This document shows, one piece after another, positions 1 through 13,384 of a DNA stretch of 64,000 bases (position 1 is its first letter; each line of letters opens with the position of its first letter). Below the pieces are notes generated by a model, which worked only from the letters and a program-made list of their open reading frames with translations, was not told the origin of the DNA and made no database searches. This DNA is from Formicarius rufipectus (Eukaryota; Chordata; Aves; Passeriformes; Formicariidae), in contig VXAU01003708.1 in NCBI GenBank assembly GCA_013399695.1, positions 222,266-286,265 of the forward strand, in the 5' to 3' direction. Position numbers and translations under genes: made by a program.

Positions 1-925
1 AAAGTGAAATATGTCTTTTCTAATTATAGAAATTGGTGAAAGCCTCTGATTTTGATTTTGTAGGAGGAGGAAGTTCAGCTGTAACCTCTGCACCCAAGAA
101 CTGTGGGGCACAGCAGTTTTTGGATGGTGTCTGGGGTGGCACTTGGTGAGGTCACTAAGCAGGAGGGCTAACGCTGCTGGGCTCTTTGGAAACCTCTCTG
201 CTGCCCTCTTCCATCCTGTTACTGGTAAACTGTTTTCCTCCAAAAGAATGGAAAATTGAGCAATGTGCTGAAGGCTTGATCCAAACCTCCTGCTTCAGAG
301 GAATTTGGAGCATGCTCATTCCAGTTATGTTCACTTTGAACAGTAGAAAACAGTGTTTGTTTTGTTTTTAGTAGGAAGTTCCTGACAGATGCACCAATGA
401 CCTGAATATTTGGGTTCCAAATCTTGGACTCATCTCAGCAACTGAAAGCACTGGGGCAATGGTGTCCTGGGCAGGACAGGGGCATTTTCCTCTCAGATGT
501 GTAAATATGAATAACCAAAAAATTGGTGGTTGGGTGTATTTTTGTCCCCTTAAAATCTCTGGGAAGAGTGGAGGTCTTTAATACCAGGCCCTTGGCAGAC
601 TGAGGAGTAGATGAAGCATTTTCAGTGAGCCCTCCTGGATGCAGAGGGATGGTCTGACTCCAAAGCTGCTGATGCTCAATGGCCCTTGGCCCTGTTCCAT
701 CTTGCTCAATGCCCAAGAACAAACCACAGATGAGTGTAAGGAGACACCCCAAACAGTCTGATTGTTGCAACTGTTTTCCAGCAAGGCTTGCTCTGCACCC
801 AGCAAGGGCAGCCCAGGGCTGTTTGGCCTATCCAGGAATGTGTGCTTCCAGTAAGCTCCTCTCAAGAGAGCAAGGCATGTTCAGGAAACCCAGAGTGATT
901 TTTTTTTTTCTTATTTCTAGAGATG

Positions 926-1049
926 CACACACAAAAAAACCAAAACAAAAAAACACCCCAAAAAACCCCAAAAAACCCCCCAAAAACCCTCCCAAAAACC
1001 AAAAAACCCAACCAAACAAAAAAACCCAACAAAACAAAAAACCAACCAA
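926..1049. repeat. 124-nt tract of A and C only (one T)
   Basis: The stretch is composed solely of A and C except for a single T at 990. It is built from irregular CCCCAAAA, CCCAAAAA and CAAAACAAAA blocks. The other strand is therefore G/T-only with several G3-G6 runs and could form G-quadruplexes. Lys/Asn/Pro-rich and Phe/Gly/Trp-rich frames read through this tract are artefacts. Confidence 0.9.
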
Positions 1050-4000
1050 GGGCGCTGTCAGAAACTCCCAGCAGTATAAAATGCCTGGTGGTGGAGAATA
1101 TTGGGGAGGAGGGGCTTTGAGGTGGCCCATGCCACACAGGCAAGGTCTTGCTGGACCAAGGAACCCCCAAAGCACCCCAAAACATGAAGGATGTTCGGGT
1201 GCACACTACAGTATCATGCTGCTCTCTGAGCCACTGGGGCTTTGGAAAGCAGTCTCTGAAGCTGGGATGAGAAGTTCCTAAACTATTAGCTGAAAGAGCT
1301 GCATCTTTAAATAAGGGGCTATTGCAAAAGTAATTTGAAATGCCAAGTTTTCCTTAACTCTGTGTTTTGCAAAGCCTTGTTGATGGTGGGTAGAGGTTTC
1401 ACTTCAGTCTCAGTCCACCTGTTGCACCCCAGAGGCCTCTTGGCTGTGCTGTAAGTGGGATTCTGCCTTATCCTCCAAGTGGGAAGTAGACAGGACTCTG
1501 AGAGAATACCTCAAGTTCATCCTCTGTATGTTTACTTTGGGGACAGGGTAAGGAAGGAGATGAGATCCTGACCTAGAGTTACATCAACTTATTCAGCTTC
1601 AGCAGCCAGAGCACGTGGGTATTAGTAATCTAGTGAAAAATGTAACAGCACTTGCTTAAAAATAAACAGCCCACTCAAAAAAGGAAGTTACAATAAATAA
1701 TCTGCATGAGAGGTAGCACTAAAAACTTTATTGTTGGAGTCATAACTGGCTGTAGAAATAGATGTATCTAAAGCAGGAGGTATTGAATGCTTTCCTCCAT
1801 ACATCTTGCATTAAAATTGCCCCAAGTGGAAGAAAGCAGGTGCTCTCAAGCCTCAGTCCTAGAGAAGGAGACATCACTGTATTTAAGTCACCCTGGTGCT
1901 TCTGCCCACACAACTTCCTTTCTTGAAGTCACGCTGTGGAGAGAAGATGTTTCCCTTCCACTTGCTCAGCAGAGCATGGTGAGCTCATGAGCAGGAGACT
2001 TCAACTTTCAAACTCAGATGAGGGCTGATTTCCCTCTTTGTTTTCTTCAGCAGCTCCCATGAACTGAGGCATGCTCTGTTAAACTAATCTTCACCAGCTT
2101 TCACTCCTCCTGCTCTGGAAAAGTTGTTGCAAGAGGCTGTGGTCAGCCTGTGAGTAATCCCCCAGAATTACTGAGATGCCAGATAATTGGGATTTGCCAG
2201 ATGAGACTGGGGCAGCGCAGTGGGGGGTGGGAGAAGTTGCTGCTTGCATCTTCTTTTTGGTAATTTTGCATAATTTCAGCTCAAAACTAAATAGCCTTAT
2301 AAGTGCTCTAAAATAGTGGTAAAAGCAGACAAACTCCCATCTGGTTTTGTACCACCAAATCTCCAGTCAAAGGGAGGGGACCCCAAAAAAAGTTTCCATT
2401 GCCAGGGAAGGGAATGGTCCAGACCCCAAAATATCTATGAAAGTGCTGATTTACTGCTGCGCTGACCTGACAGAGTTCAATGCAACTCCTGGGGAGTTGT
2501 TCTCAACTACAACATCCCACCCCATCTTGCAGAGATGGTATCCTCCCACACATGTTGATATTGTTCTCCAGAAGGCATGTGGTTTTTTATTGTGCTGGTA
2601 GAGTTAGATGAAACTAAATGAGTCAATGGTCCCACATTTTTTAACAGATGGTTGCGATGCAGTACTTTTGATTTTAGTCAGCTGATGTGCTCTGGTGCCT
2701 CTGTGTTTTGGACTGAGTGTTTGGGAGTACACCTGTAGGGAAAAGAGGCTTTAAATGGTTGTGGATGCAGACTGGGCAGTAATGGTACCTTGGCTGCAGG
2801 AAGTCTTCCACTGGCTTTAAGGCTCTGTCCAAGACCCCTCAAGGAGAGTGTTGTCTGGCAACAGGACAATGGAGTTTTTGAAAAAGAATAAAATTGTGTC
2901 CTGAGAATGACTGGGGCATCCTATGAGGTCCCACACCCAGAGAGTGAGCTGCTGGCACAGTGAGGTCAATCAGATTTCAAGAGCATTAGGGAGGCATTTT
3001 GGAGAGATACTGACGTTTGGTCTCAGTGCACACCTTCACCCTCTCTTAAGCTGTGATGTTCTTACTCGTGTTGAGCAGTACCTCCCTGAGGAAATAGTCA
3101 CACTGGTTACAGTAGGGACTATTCATGCCAGGCACTAATACTCAACATGAGTAAGCAGCTCTATGTGTGTGGTGTGGTGTATGTGAGTGTTCAGAGTCCT
3201 CTGGTTTGCAAGTCTTTGGGCAATGCTAAGGATACATGCACACCAGTGCAAAATTCCAGATAAAATGTCCTGAAGGTTTTGTTGACATTTCTGCAGAACT
3301 GAACACAAAGACATTTCAGTGACTTTAGCTGGAAAGACTTCTCTATTCTAAACCGGTTTCCTTCCTCTTGTTGTCTGGGTTCTGTTGACTGAGCTTAGAA
3401 AGCTAGGGGTGGAAGCAATGTGTGCAAAAAAGAGTGTTTATAGAGTTCATGGTACCTGAGTTCCTGCTGGAAGTGCCCATCCTTGCAGGTCAGTGTGGCA
3501 AGCAGCACCTCAATAGTACAGTCTGCTGTCACAAATCTGATGTCTGAGTGTTGGATGGGAGAAATGAAAACCAAAGCAGTACTGAGCAAAAGAGATTGAC
3601 ATAAGGACTGGAAAAGTTGTCAAGCACAATGCTATGCTTAGTTTTGCCATTTTGGGGATGACTCTAGTGAGTGTATATGTGGCTTCATGTGTTTTTTGTG
3701 GAGTGAAAGCCATTGCAGAAGTGTTGCTTGACATCCTGAGCCCACTGAGCAGAATGGTCCATACACCCCAGTGGGCTCCAGGGCAGATATGCTGGGCAGC
3801 CAAGTATGGCAACTCTCAACTGCAGGCATGCCCCCACACCTCAGATTTTTGGACTTCTTTAGCACTCAATCCACAAGTATTTCAATAAATCCCATTCTAA
3901 AGTGTTCCAAAGAAGCTGGGAATGGGTGAAAGGAAAAACCTTGTTAAGAGAATGGAAAAATTCCATTGCTTATGCCCTCTCCATAGGAGCTTGGAGGTGG

Positions 4001-7000
4001 GAGGGTGCTTTGAGTGGCATTGGTAGAGGCTGCCAGTCCCACGTAATTCACGTAGGAAGTTTCTCACTGTTACACTCTGCAGGGACATTTCTTCCCCCTT
4101 AGTGACCTAATTTTGGTGAGTGAGCAACTGTTTGGAAGGACTTTGCTGCCTGACTTTCTGACTGTAACTGGGAGCCAGCAGCAACAGGAGCCCAGGTTTG
4201 GAACTTCCCTGGTGGCACATGGTCCGAGAGCCCTGCAGCTCTGCCTGGGAGCCCTGTTGCTGCTGGTGTGCTGCTGTGTCACAGGGTGACACTTAAGGGC
4301 AGGATGTGTCAATGTTGCTAAAATAATTAGATCCTCAGGATATAAACCAGTCTGAAGCAAGCTCCAGATCCCACTGCAAGTAACTGGATGTGGCTTACTG
4401 AACTTTCACAGAGCTTTGCCAAAAGAAAGTAACTTTTTTTTTTAATACAAGGCACATGATTTTCCTTTGAAAATATGTTTACAGAATAGAGCTCATTGCT
4501 TCATCAGTCAGTGTATCCTTGATATTTTCATTTATGTGGTTTCTTATTCAACACGTGTTTGAATCATAAGACTTCTGTCCCTTTATCTGAATTTATGTAC
4601 TGGGAGCATTTCTGAGTGAAATGTCAGTCAGGTGCATGCCAGACATGCTGCAAAGTTTTTTTCTCTGCTCCCCCACTCGTTCTCTGGAATTTCCCTCTGC
4701 TCCCTTCTCATTTTTAATGTCCCCTTTCTAGCAGAGAAGAACAGGTCCAGGGTTTTCTCTGACCCAAGGGAACACAGTGAGGTCCTAGGACTAGCTCCTT
4801 GCTTAGTGTCTTCAATCCATTGACATCACACCAGGAGGTCCTTTTGTCTCCCAGATGAGTCTTTGGGGACTCTTCATATTTCTTCAGCTGGTCTCTTCTG
4901 GTTTGGTGCTGGAGGGGTTCCCTCAAGCCTCTGATGGGTCTAAAACCTGGCAGCAGCTTGTAGTGGTACTGGACTGAGTGTTTTTCAGGTGGTTTTTCCT
5001 TTGGCTTTATTTGGATAGCAAAGGAAGGGAAAATAAGACAGGTCAGGAGAATGGTAAGCTGTGGGTGCCCTCACAGACCTTGCAGCAATCACTCCCTGCC
5101 CTCTTCTAGGATGGATTTCTCTCTCTGATTTCTTGTGCTGCAGCTGCATGGGGATCTGAGGAATCAGGCAACACTGGAATGGGAACAGAATGTCATTATT
5201 TGTGGTGAATTATTTCTTCATGCTGAGTGTAGGAGAGACTGTAAATATATGCACCAGCAAAGTTTTAACATACTACTTTATTCACACTAATAATGCTATT
5301 TTCTAGAAAATTGTATAGAAACCCAGTCCAGAATTTGGATAAAAGAAGTAGCTGTTTGTATTTTCCACACTTAATTTTTAACTTAAAATAGTATACCTAA
5401 ATATCATGAATAGCAATGGTGCATGTGCAAGAATGGTGACAAAGAATAAGCACGGGGGTGGTGTGATGCTGAGCAAAAGTGACTTGATGTTTGGTTGTTT
5501 AAGCAAGGCATGTTTAGAACCAAAACACTGTATCTAAAATATATGATCTTGCACGTATGTACCTCTGTTAGCCACCCCTGGAACTTTCTCCTGGCTGCTG
5601 TTGTGGATTGACATCACAGGCAAATGTAGCTGCTGGCCTTGATGCCTGTGTCACATGGATTGTATGAAAACAGGGCAACATCTGGCACTGAGGACTCCAG
5701 GCCCCCTATCAGAAAATTGAGTGTAAGAGGAAATGTGGTTGTTCTGTTGTCTCCTGGGTGCTTTAAAAAATAAGACAGAGACTCAAGAACAAAACTATTT
5801 CTTAATGAGGCCTACATGATCTTTCCAGTATTAACACTCTGCAATGAGCTCATACAGCATCTCCCCAGAGTGCTGACGAGGGGTTTCAGATGTGTCTGCA
5901 GTCAGCAGACATCACCCTGCTGCTGAGATCCAGGGCAAAGCTCTCTCCATCACCTAGAGAGGCAATGGCCATGGAGGCTTCAGCCCATGCTCAGCCATAT
6001 GACAAAGCAGTGGGATGCAGCAGACCTGGGAGGGTCAGCATATGGCTGCATCTTTTTTTCTTTGCATTTGAATGTGCCACTCAATTTTACTGATAGTGCC
6101 CAAGCAGGGCAAGAATCCTGTTCACTCACCACCAGTGGAAGAGGATCTGCACTGCTAACGGGGCCTGTGACTTCCCATTAATTACAAGGTGCTGTGACTG
6201 CACATTTGTATGCTGGTGATGTCTTTCAGAAAAAGGTATAGAAGATTTTACATGACTTTCAGCTGGAACACGATGTCACCAATACTCCCCCTCCCAGGCT
6301 GGTGGAGCAGTTCTAATTGCTTGCAACACTTTATTAATAGACTTGCTAACATCAAGGAAAGCTTAATGAACACTTACGATACAGGGAAATGCCAGTGACT
6401 GCACCTTAAGCTGCTTCTGCTAATAATATGTAGAAATTATAAATGATATGTTTTTATTTTCTGAGACGAATTAGTGTCACCAATGGGTGGCCTTTCCTTG
6501 GCCTTTCAGAGCACCATCCAGCAGCCCTGACCACTCTGATGCCCACAGCAGGGTAGGGGCAGTGACTGTGTGCTTCTTGCTTAGCAGTCTGACAGGAGTC
6601 AAACCCAGTGCCTTTCAGCAGGAGGTGGGGGGAAAGGGATGCAGGAGCTTTGGCTGGTTTGCAGGCAATGGTGAAAACTGCAGGTGTGCACCAGAACAGC
6701 TTTGGTAGCAGAGAACTGAGGGACTTTCATGCCTCAAATAGAAATGTCCTTTCCCAAGAAAACCCTTGTCCCAGAAGTGCTAACTGACCTTGTGTGCATT
6801 GCTCTGGAGGGGGTTATGAGAATCAGTCTCAGTGACATATTTGATTATATGCCAGCAAGGTTCAGCAAGGACATCACAGTGGCTTTAGGTAGTGTCTTTT
6901 GCACTTAGAGGGGTGAGAAATGTTGGCAGCTGGTTAAAAATCCTTCTCCATGGGGAGGAAGATAACTTTCCATGAAAGGACAGACAGGTATTGAGATGTG

Positions 7001-8490
7001 TTGTGATCACCTGACATGGAAGGGGCAGAATTTAGCTCTTTATGAGAAGCGGGACTTGGGTTCCTTGACTTAGATTAGCACATTCTTTAGGCTTTCCACA
7101 CATCTTGAGCTCTGATCCTACAGTACTTGTAGCCCCCGTTATCTCCTTGGCTTCACTAAATCCAGCCACTGCCAGGGAAAATTAAGTGAGGTAGGTTTTA
7201 TCAGATCCTGACAGAATAATCTACTTCAGAAATAGCTCTCTCCCTGATAAGGATCAGGTATAACTGATACAGGAACTCCTTCTGGTATGTGTGGGAACAT
7301 TTGTGAGCTACAACATGTAGCCTCCTCTTTGCCTGTATTGAAATTTAAAAAAACTTCTTTAAGTTGTGGCAATGACCAGGGCTAATTAAGTAGATGAAGA
7401 CATGGGTGTGAGGCAAGTACTGGTTTCCTTGATACTGATGTTCAGTTTTGGACCAAAGCAGCAGTGGTTGTTCTGCACTGCTTGGAGGGTCCATAGGAAA
7501 ACAGAGGTCTGTAGCCAGGACAGCCCAGATGAGCACTGGAAGGTTATGAAATCAGGTAACTTTGGCCACTCGAGACTAAACCATTCTAAGCAGACTTGAC
7601 TTGCTGCTGAGCAAGGCCTTTGTGTTGCAAACGACTTCACATTAAGGCCTGCTGGGCAATGACTTCTCATGGAAATCGCTAGAGAGTATTTCCTCCCTTC
7701 TCCCACATCTGCACACAGTGTGCTTTTCATTTCACTTCACCACAGTAATGACATTAACTGCTGGGAAAGCAGACAACATGAGCTCCAGGTCTGGCATTCT
7801 TACTGATGAGCTCCTTGGAGAGGAGGCAGCTCACTTTAGCCATATCCATGGGAGCTGCTGTGCCAAATAATTAAGGCTGTCTGAAGCAGCTTGAATACCC
7901 TGTTCTCATGCACTACATCACTGGGCAGGGTGTGGCAGGCTAAGCCATGTGTCTGCTCATGTATTCCAGTCACTTAACTGTGTGCAGTTTGGTGCAGGCT
8001 GTGCTATTCTTGATCAAGTCTCCTAATACAGGAAGCAATGTTTGTGCTTCCCAAGGGACTGCCAAAAGGAACCCTCCAAACCAAGCAGTAGTGGTTCAAG
8101 CTACTTTGCTGGGACCATGCTCTGTGTTTTGGGTGCACTGAGGCTCCCCACACGTTTCAAAGCTGATCCAGTCCTTGTCTTTGTGGTCTGACAGTCAAAG
8201 GGACCCTTGCCAAAGAGCCCCTGGGGTGATTGAGCAGTTCAATGCTGCTGCCGCACTTGGGTGCTCTGGTGTTGGGTGAGCAGAGGAGATCCAAGTGGCC
8301 TCTGATGTGAGCCCTTTCCCTGCCTCTTCACAGGCTGGCACTGATGGGGATGAGTGCTGAATGAACACTGAACTAAAGCAAGTGTGGGGTAAGAGCTGAT
8401 GCAGGGATGCAAACAGAGGGGCAAAACCACAAAGTGTGTCACTGGGCAAGCTGCCTTGTCTTCTGCTTCTTGCATATATTTTAAGTAAAC

Positions 8491-8548
8491 ATTATAATTA
8501 TATAATATCTATAATTATATTTATTTTATATATAAAAATATAATTATA
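8491..8548. repeat. AT-rich low-complexity stretch
   Basis: Fifty-eight bases consist of A and T except for one C at 8509, with TATAATTATA-like palindromic blocks. It is a simple low-complexity sequence; no gene or promoter is associated with it. Confidence 0.85.
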
Positions 8549-9117
8549 GACTCCTCCCTGGATTTATACTAAGAGAAGGGGCATCCTTTCTTTCATGGCT
8601 GATACATGGCCTTCTCTCACAAGCAGGCAGTGGGCCTGATGGATTCATGCTGAGCATGTTGGACTGGGCTGTCAGGCCTTTAAACTTCCCTTTTTTAAAT
8701 GAAGCATCTTTAAAGAACAAAAAATTGTCTGGCAAATTATCCTTTCCAGGTAGATGGAGGCAATGACCCAGCCTTACATTGCATGTTCATATCAAATGGC
8801 AGCCTGCTGAGAGACAAGAGGGGTAAGAAAGTATTAAATCCCTGTGGGGATCTGAAGTAGGCACACGTTAGGAGTAAAGCTTTTAATGATTACTCAAGAA
8901 GAGTTTGGGGACTTTTTTTTTTGTATGGGTACTTTTGATCTCAACTATACATAGTTTTGGTCCTTGATGCTACCAATTACCTCTGTATAATATGGATTTA
9001 AAATACTTGCCACACTGTCTTGGTAGCTGAAGACATCCTTTTTGCACATCCAAAAGCGTGAAGGGTAATACAGAAATTCAGAAAATTGGCCCTTATCCTT
9101 TAAGCCCTCTGCTTTAA

Positions 9118-9131
9118 CCCCCCCCCCCCCC
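9118..9131. repeat. C14 homopolymer
   Basis: Fourteen consecutive C residues follow AA and precede GCAAG. It is the longest C run I saw in the window and is likely length-variable. Confidence 0.9.
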
Positions 9132-9909
9132 GCAAGTCTCAGCAGGTTTTATGTACTGAAGGCTTTTTTTGTGTGTTTTGTTTTGCTTTGGATTTCTGAT
9201 TCTTTCACTGCTTAATTTTCGTTTGAAAACAAACTCTTTAGGTATTGACATAGATGTGAATTGCAATAGAAATACTGTAGATGAGGGGAGAAAGGGATTC
9301 TGACTTCAGGTGGAGAATATTTTTAGAATAATATTTGATACTTTGGTTTCAACTGAGTGAGTAATTTTAAGACCTTTGTGTAGGGTTTGTGTTTCATGAT
9401 GTGTGTAAAGGGCTAATGTAATACAGAAATATGAAGGTCTTGGTATTTGAACTAGTTGTGACCACTAATGTCCATATTTCTAATGTTAATGAACAGCCTT
9501 GTTCTCTTCGGCTAGTGCTTGTAATGAAATGTCTGTCAAAAGATGTAGCACAGGAAGTGTTCATGGGACTGTATCAAATCAGAGCTTTAGCAAGTTTTCA
9601 CTGAAAAAAACCCACCTTTTTTTTCTGTTCAAAACTATTATTGGACAGTAGGAAAGGAAACAAACACCTTCCCCTTAAACTGATGAGATTATGTGCATTT
9701 TGAAAAATGGACTGTGATTTTGGTCTCACCTTTTATTAAGAGGATTTTTGGGAAACAAATTAAGACCTAGGTGTTGTTGATGTGAAGATGACAGTCTCAG
9801 GAAGGCTGAGAATAAGGCACCACAGAGCAGGGTTGCTGGGCCAAGTCCTCTGTTCTTGTGCACTTTGCTCTTGGTTAAAAGCAGTTTCTTACATGTCTCT
9901 ACAGGTTGT

Positions 9910-10146
9910 ACTGGTTTAAATACAACAGGGGAAATTTGGCAGAGGTGTACAGTTTGCTTTTCATTTTGAAGCAGTCCAGTTAAACCAGTGCCAGTACTTA
10001 GGGCAAACGTATTTACACCAGTTAACTCTCTAATCAGTTTAACTAGCACGGATGCTGTACACAATTAACATTAAATCAGCATAAGTGAGAGTTTAACCTG
10101 GTTTATCTGCCTCTGCTCTGGCCTTTGCACCAGTTTAATTAACTGG
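9910..10146. repeat. Cluster of AACCAGTT-type palindromic motifs, possible old DNA-transposon relic
   Basis: Related motifs recur within 237 bp: ACTGGTTTAAA (9910-9920), CCAGTTAAACCAGTG (9976-9990), ACCAGTTAACT (10017-10027), ATCAGTTTAACTAG (from 10033), TTTAACCTGGTTTA (10092-10105) and ACCAGTTTAATTAACTGG (10129-10146, a near-palindrome). Both orientations occur. I recall internally palindromic 'CTGGTTTAA' relics of hAT-like elements in reptile genomes, but that identification is weak. An alternative is a cluster of sites for a factor such as a Grainyhead-like protein (AACCNGTT). Confidence 0.5.
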
Positions 10147-11318
10147 ATTTGCAATGCCATGCTGGTCAAACAAGGTTTGCCCTTACAAACCTCATTCCAC
10201 GGACTCTTCCTGAGTTTCAAGTGGTTGTTCCTGGCCTGTCCATGGCCATGTCTGTGTGCCAGTTGGTGATACCTGCTGAGGTGCAGCTCCAGCTGCTTCT
10301 GCCACTGCCTTTTCTCCCCCAGAGAGCCCTGCAAGAACTCAGCAGGATGACTCTGTGTGCCACCTTTGAGAAGCAAGACCCAAATGATTTCACACTGGAA
10401 GAATTAACACTCTGGTCCTCAGGAGGAGCAGATGACACAAGAACTTGCTACCACCTCTTCTGACCATGTTCTTGGCCTTGTATTTGTCATTCCAGCAGTT
10501 TTTAGAGCTCAGGAGAACCTCAGCTTTCACTTAAAGCAGAGGCCAACTCCCAGCCTCTCCACTTGGAAATGCATAGTCACCAATTCTGAGTGTGACTGGG
10601 TGTTACTGGCTGGAAGCCCAGTTTAGAGCCTGTCAGATCCTGCTCTCCAGGCCATGGACTGAAGGCAAGAGTCCTCAGGCTCTCTTCTCCATTCTGCAAA
10701 TCCTTTCCCTCAATACCTTCCCAGACCAGGGAAGACTGACAATTTTTCCCTGCAGAGGCAGCTGTGACCACCCCCACACCCTCTGTTTGGACCCAGGAAC
10801 ATCTGCCTTTAGCACCGAACTCAGTCTCTAGTGTGGAAATCACAAAGGCAATTCTTTTGATGAAGAACCAGAGGGAATGGCTTAATCCCTAGTCTAGGTT
10901 TTATTTCCCCCCCTCAAGCCAAGTCAGAATGACATGGCTCTTCCAGCTTCTGTTTGCGCCACCACTGCTGTGCTAACCAGTGTCATGAGGTAGCATCTGG
11001 AAAGAGGAACATGTGAAAATCAAAACAAGGATATTGAACAAGAGAGATTGTCCAGTTCCTCCTTGAATTCTTCCATTACCTATCCAAATAGGGCAGAGAT
11101 GAAGAAAGGGAGGACTAGGAATTAGTGAATGACTCATTAGAGTAACATAATTCATTCAGGAGCCCCAGCTGCAGAATTCATCTCCCTCAGTTCTGCCGAT
11201 AAAACCACCCTGGGACTGACAGGGTTTCAGACTTTGTTCCAAACTGATGACACATTCTTAGAAACTATATTTTAAAATGGGAATTATCCTTATTTCTCCT
11301 GGGATATTCATGTAACAA

Positions 11319-11364
11319 GGGGACTCATTTTCAATCTGGGGACTCATTTTCAATCTGAGGACTC
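11319..11364. repeat. 19-bp tandem duplication
   Basis: GGGGACTCATTTTCAATCT occurs exactly at 11319-11337 and again at 11338-11356. A partial third start (GAGGACTC) follows. It is a local slippage-type duplication with no evident function. Confidence 0.9.
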
Positions 11365-13384
11365 TAAACTGTTTCTGAGAGAAACAAACACAAACTTTGC
11401 AGTGAAATTATTAGGCCTGGCAACAGCATCTTGTGTGGAGCAGATTGTGGAAAGCAAGGCTGTCCTGCTGAGACAGGGGGTAGCTGGCCTGTTCTCCCTC
11501 ATAAAACGATTTTTGGATTCCATCTCAAAACATCTGGTTGATTCTGACTGTCTAGCAAAGCCCTGCATGAGAACTGACAAAGCTTGGAAAAATTATCTTG
11601 CTGTATGTGGCTGCTGGTTTCCATATATGTCAGAGATATGCCACGTGCTGCTCTTGTGACAATCAGGCTAAATGGTAATTCCTTGAAAAACTGTACCTGG
11701 TATATGCACAGCAATGCAGCAGTTAAATTTCCTTGGGTTTCATCCCTCTTGGGCATTTTCCACCCTAAATGGGAGCAGGATTTCCCTGCCATTTCATTTC
11801 CGAGGTGCTGACTGTAGGGAGCTGAGGAGCCTGTTCAGTTTATCTTCCTGAGTGGGGAGAAGGAAACCACTTGATCTGAAGGCAGAAAGGATGAAAACTG
11901 CACCCTATTGAATACACAGCTGAAACAACACTCAGGGTAGGCAGAAACTGTGATGAAATCTGCAGTAAATGTGTGATGGTATCGCTGGGAGGAGGAGGGA
12001 GCTGAGGTCTGAAAGAGCGGGAACATGTCTTGTGTGAGCAAAGGGATGGGGTGGCAGCTGGAGAGGGAAGGACGTGGGTGACAGACTGGGGGTCTGCAAA
12101 GAAACAGTGGCTGGAGAAAAAGAAATTGGGACAAGAAATGAGATATTGGGGATGGGAGATTTTTAACTTGCAATATATGCTGCTGGTGGAGCAAAGGAAC
12201 AGGACAGGGATGTTCCTATGAGACCGTGTAATCTCCCATGGGTACTGGAAGATCTCACTTAAATGCCCCCTTTCTTTTGTATTCAATGCTGAAAGCTTTC
12301 ATACAATTCTTCTGTCTTGCAGGGAGATAAAGAGCAATAACTTCTTGTCTTTTAGTCTGCAGGGGTAAATTGCATTCTCTACACGGATTTCACAGTGTAC
12401 TATACAGAGTATGAATGCAAAAGTCTGGGAACTTTCTTCAAAATTAAATCACGTGTCTGTTTATTTTTTTGAATAGCAGCATTGACTGATTCCTTTCCTC
12501 TTCACATGAATGCACAAGTAGTTGGTGTGGTGGAATTCTTCCAAACTGGGATCTTAGCTGAGTTGTGTGTAGATTTTTCTTTTTGCTTACAGAGATATCA
12601 ATCTCTGTTGTTGCTCCTTGCTGTCGACTAGAAATTGCCAGACTGTGGTTTGAGTAACATTACTGATGATCATTTTAAATGGTGTTTGTAGGGCAGAAGA
12701 AAAACAAAAAACCCCCAACAAATGATGAGAATTATAAGTGAGAATATTACAAATAAGGGAATTGCAAAGAGGAATCAGGGGAGGGGAAAGTAGCAGTTCT
12801 ACCCAATGTGCTTGCTGTACATTAAACTGTGCACCTCATGGTATCTTGAAAATCATTGCTGAAATCACAGGAAACGTTGGTTCAGAATGAGGAAGAGCTG
12901 TGTCTCCTGATAAACCTTTCTTGAAAGCTGCACAACCAAAGTCCTTCAATCTTCTGAACCTTTGTGCTGCTTTCTCAGTCTTGATGAGATCTGAAAAGGA
13001 GAATTTGCCTAATAAGCTGAACACATTTTAATGGCTTTAGCAAAATGAGACCCATCACTTAAAAAATAACTGAACAATTCTGACGAGAGCAAAGAGGTCT
13101 GCATGGCACTGGGGAGCCCAGACACAGCCACTTAGAGCTTTTGAGGGTGTTATGTTAGTTCGGGTGAAGAACAAGACAAAAGTGTCATATAAGCACTGAG
13201 ACTGTCTTTGTTGATAAAGATGTTAATTTGCAGCTCTGGGAAGGACTTAGCAAGGCATGAAAATTTAATGTAATTTGAAAAATAGGAAAACAATAATAAT
13301 TTAAACAAGTGGGCCAATGGAGTATTGCCTTCAAGGGAGCAAACTAACATGCAGTTGTGGCATGGTGACTGGTTGCATGCCAGG

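Noticed and set aside
961..990. CCCCAAAA-like blocks suggesting ciliate-type telomere repeats
   Set aside because: The unit is irregular and embedded in vertebrate sequence; it is simple A/C-rich DNA.
828..1206. Phe/Gly/Trp-rich minus-strand and Lys/Pro/Asn-rich plus-strand frames
   Set aside because: They are translations of the A/C-only tract; the composition reflects DNA simplicity, not a protein.
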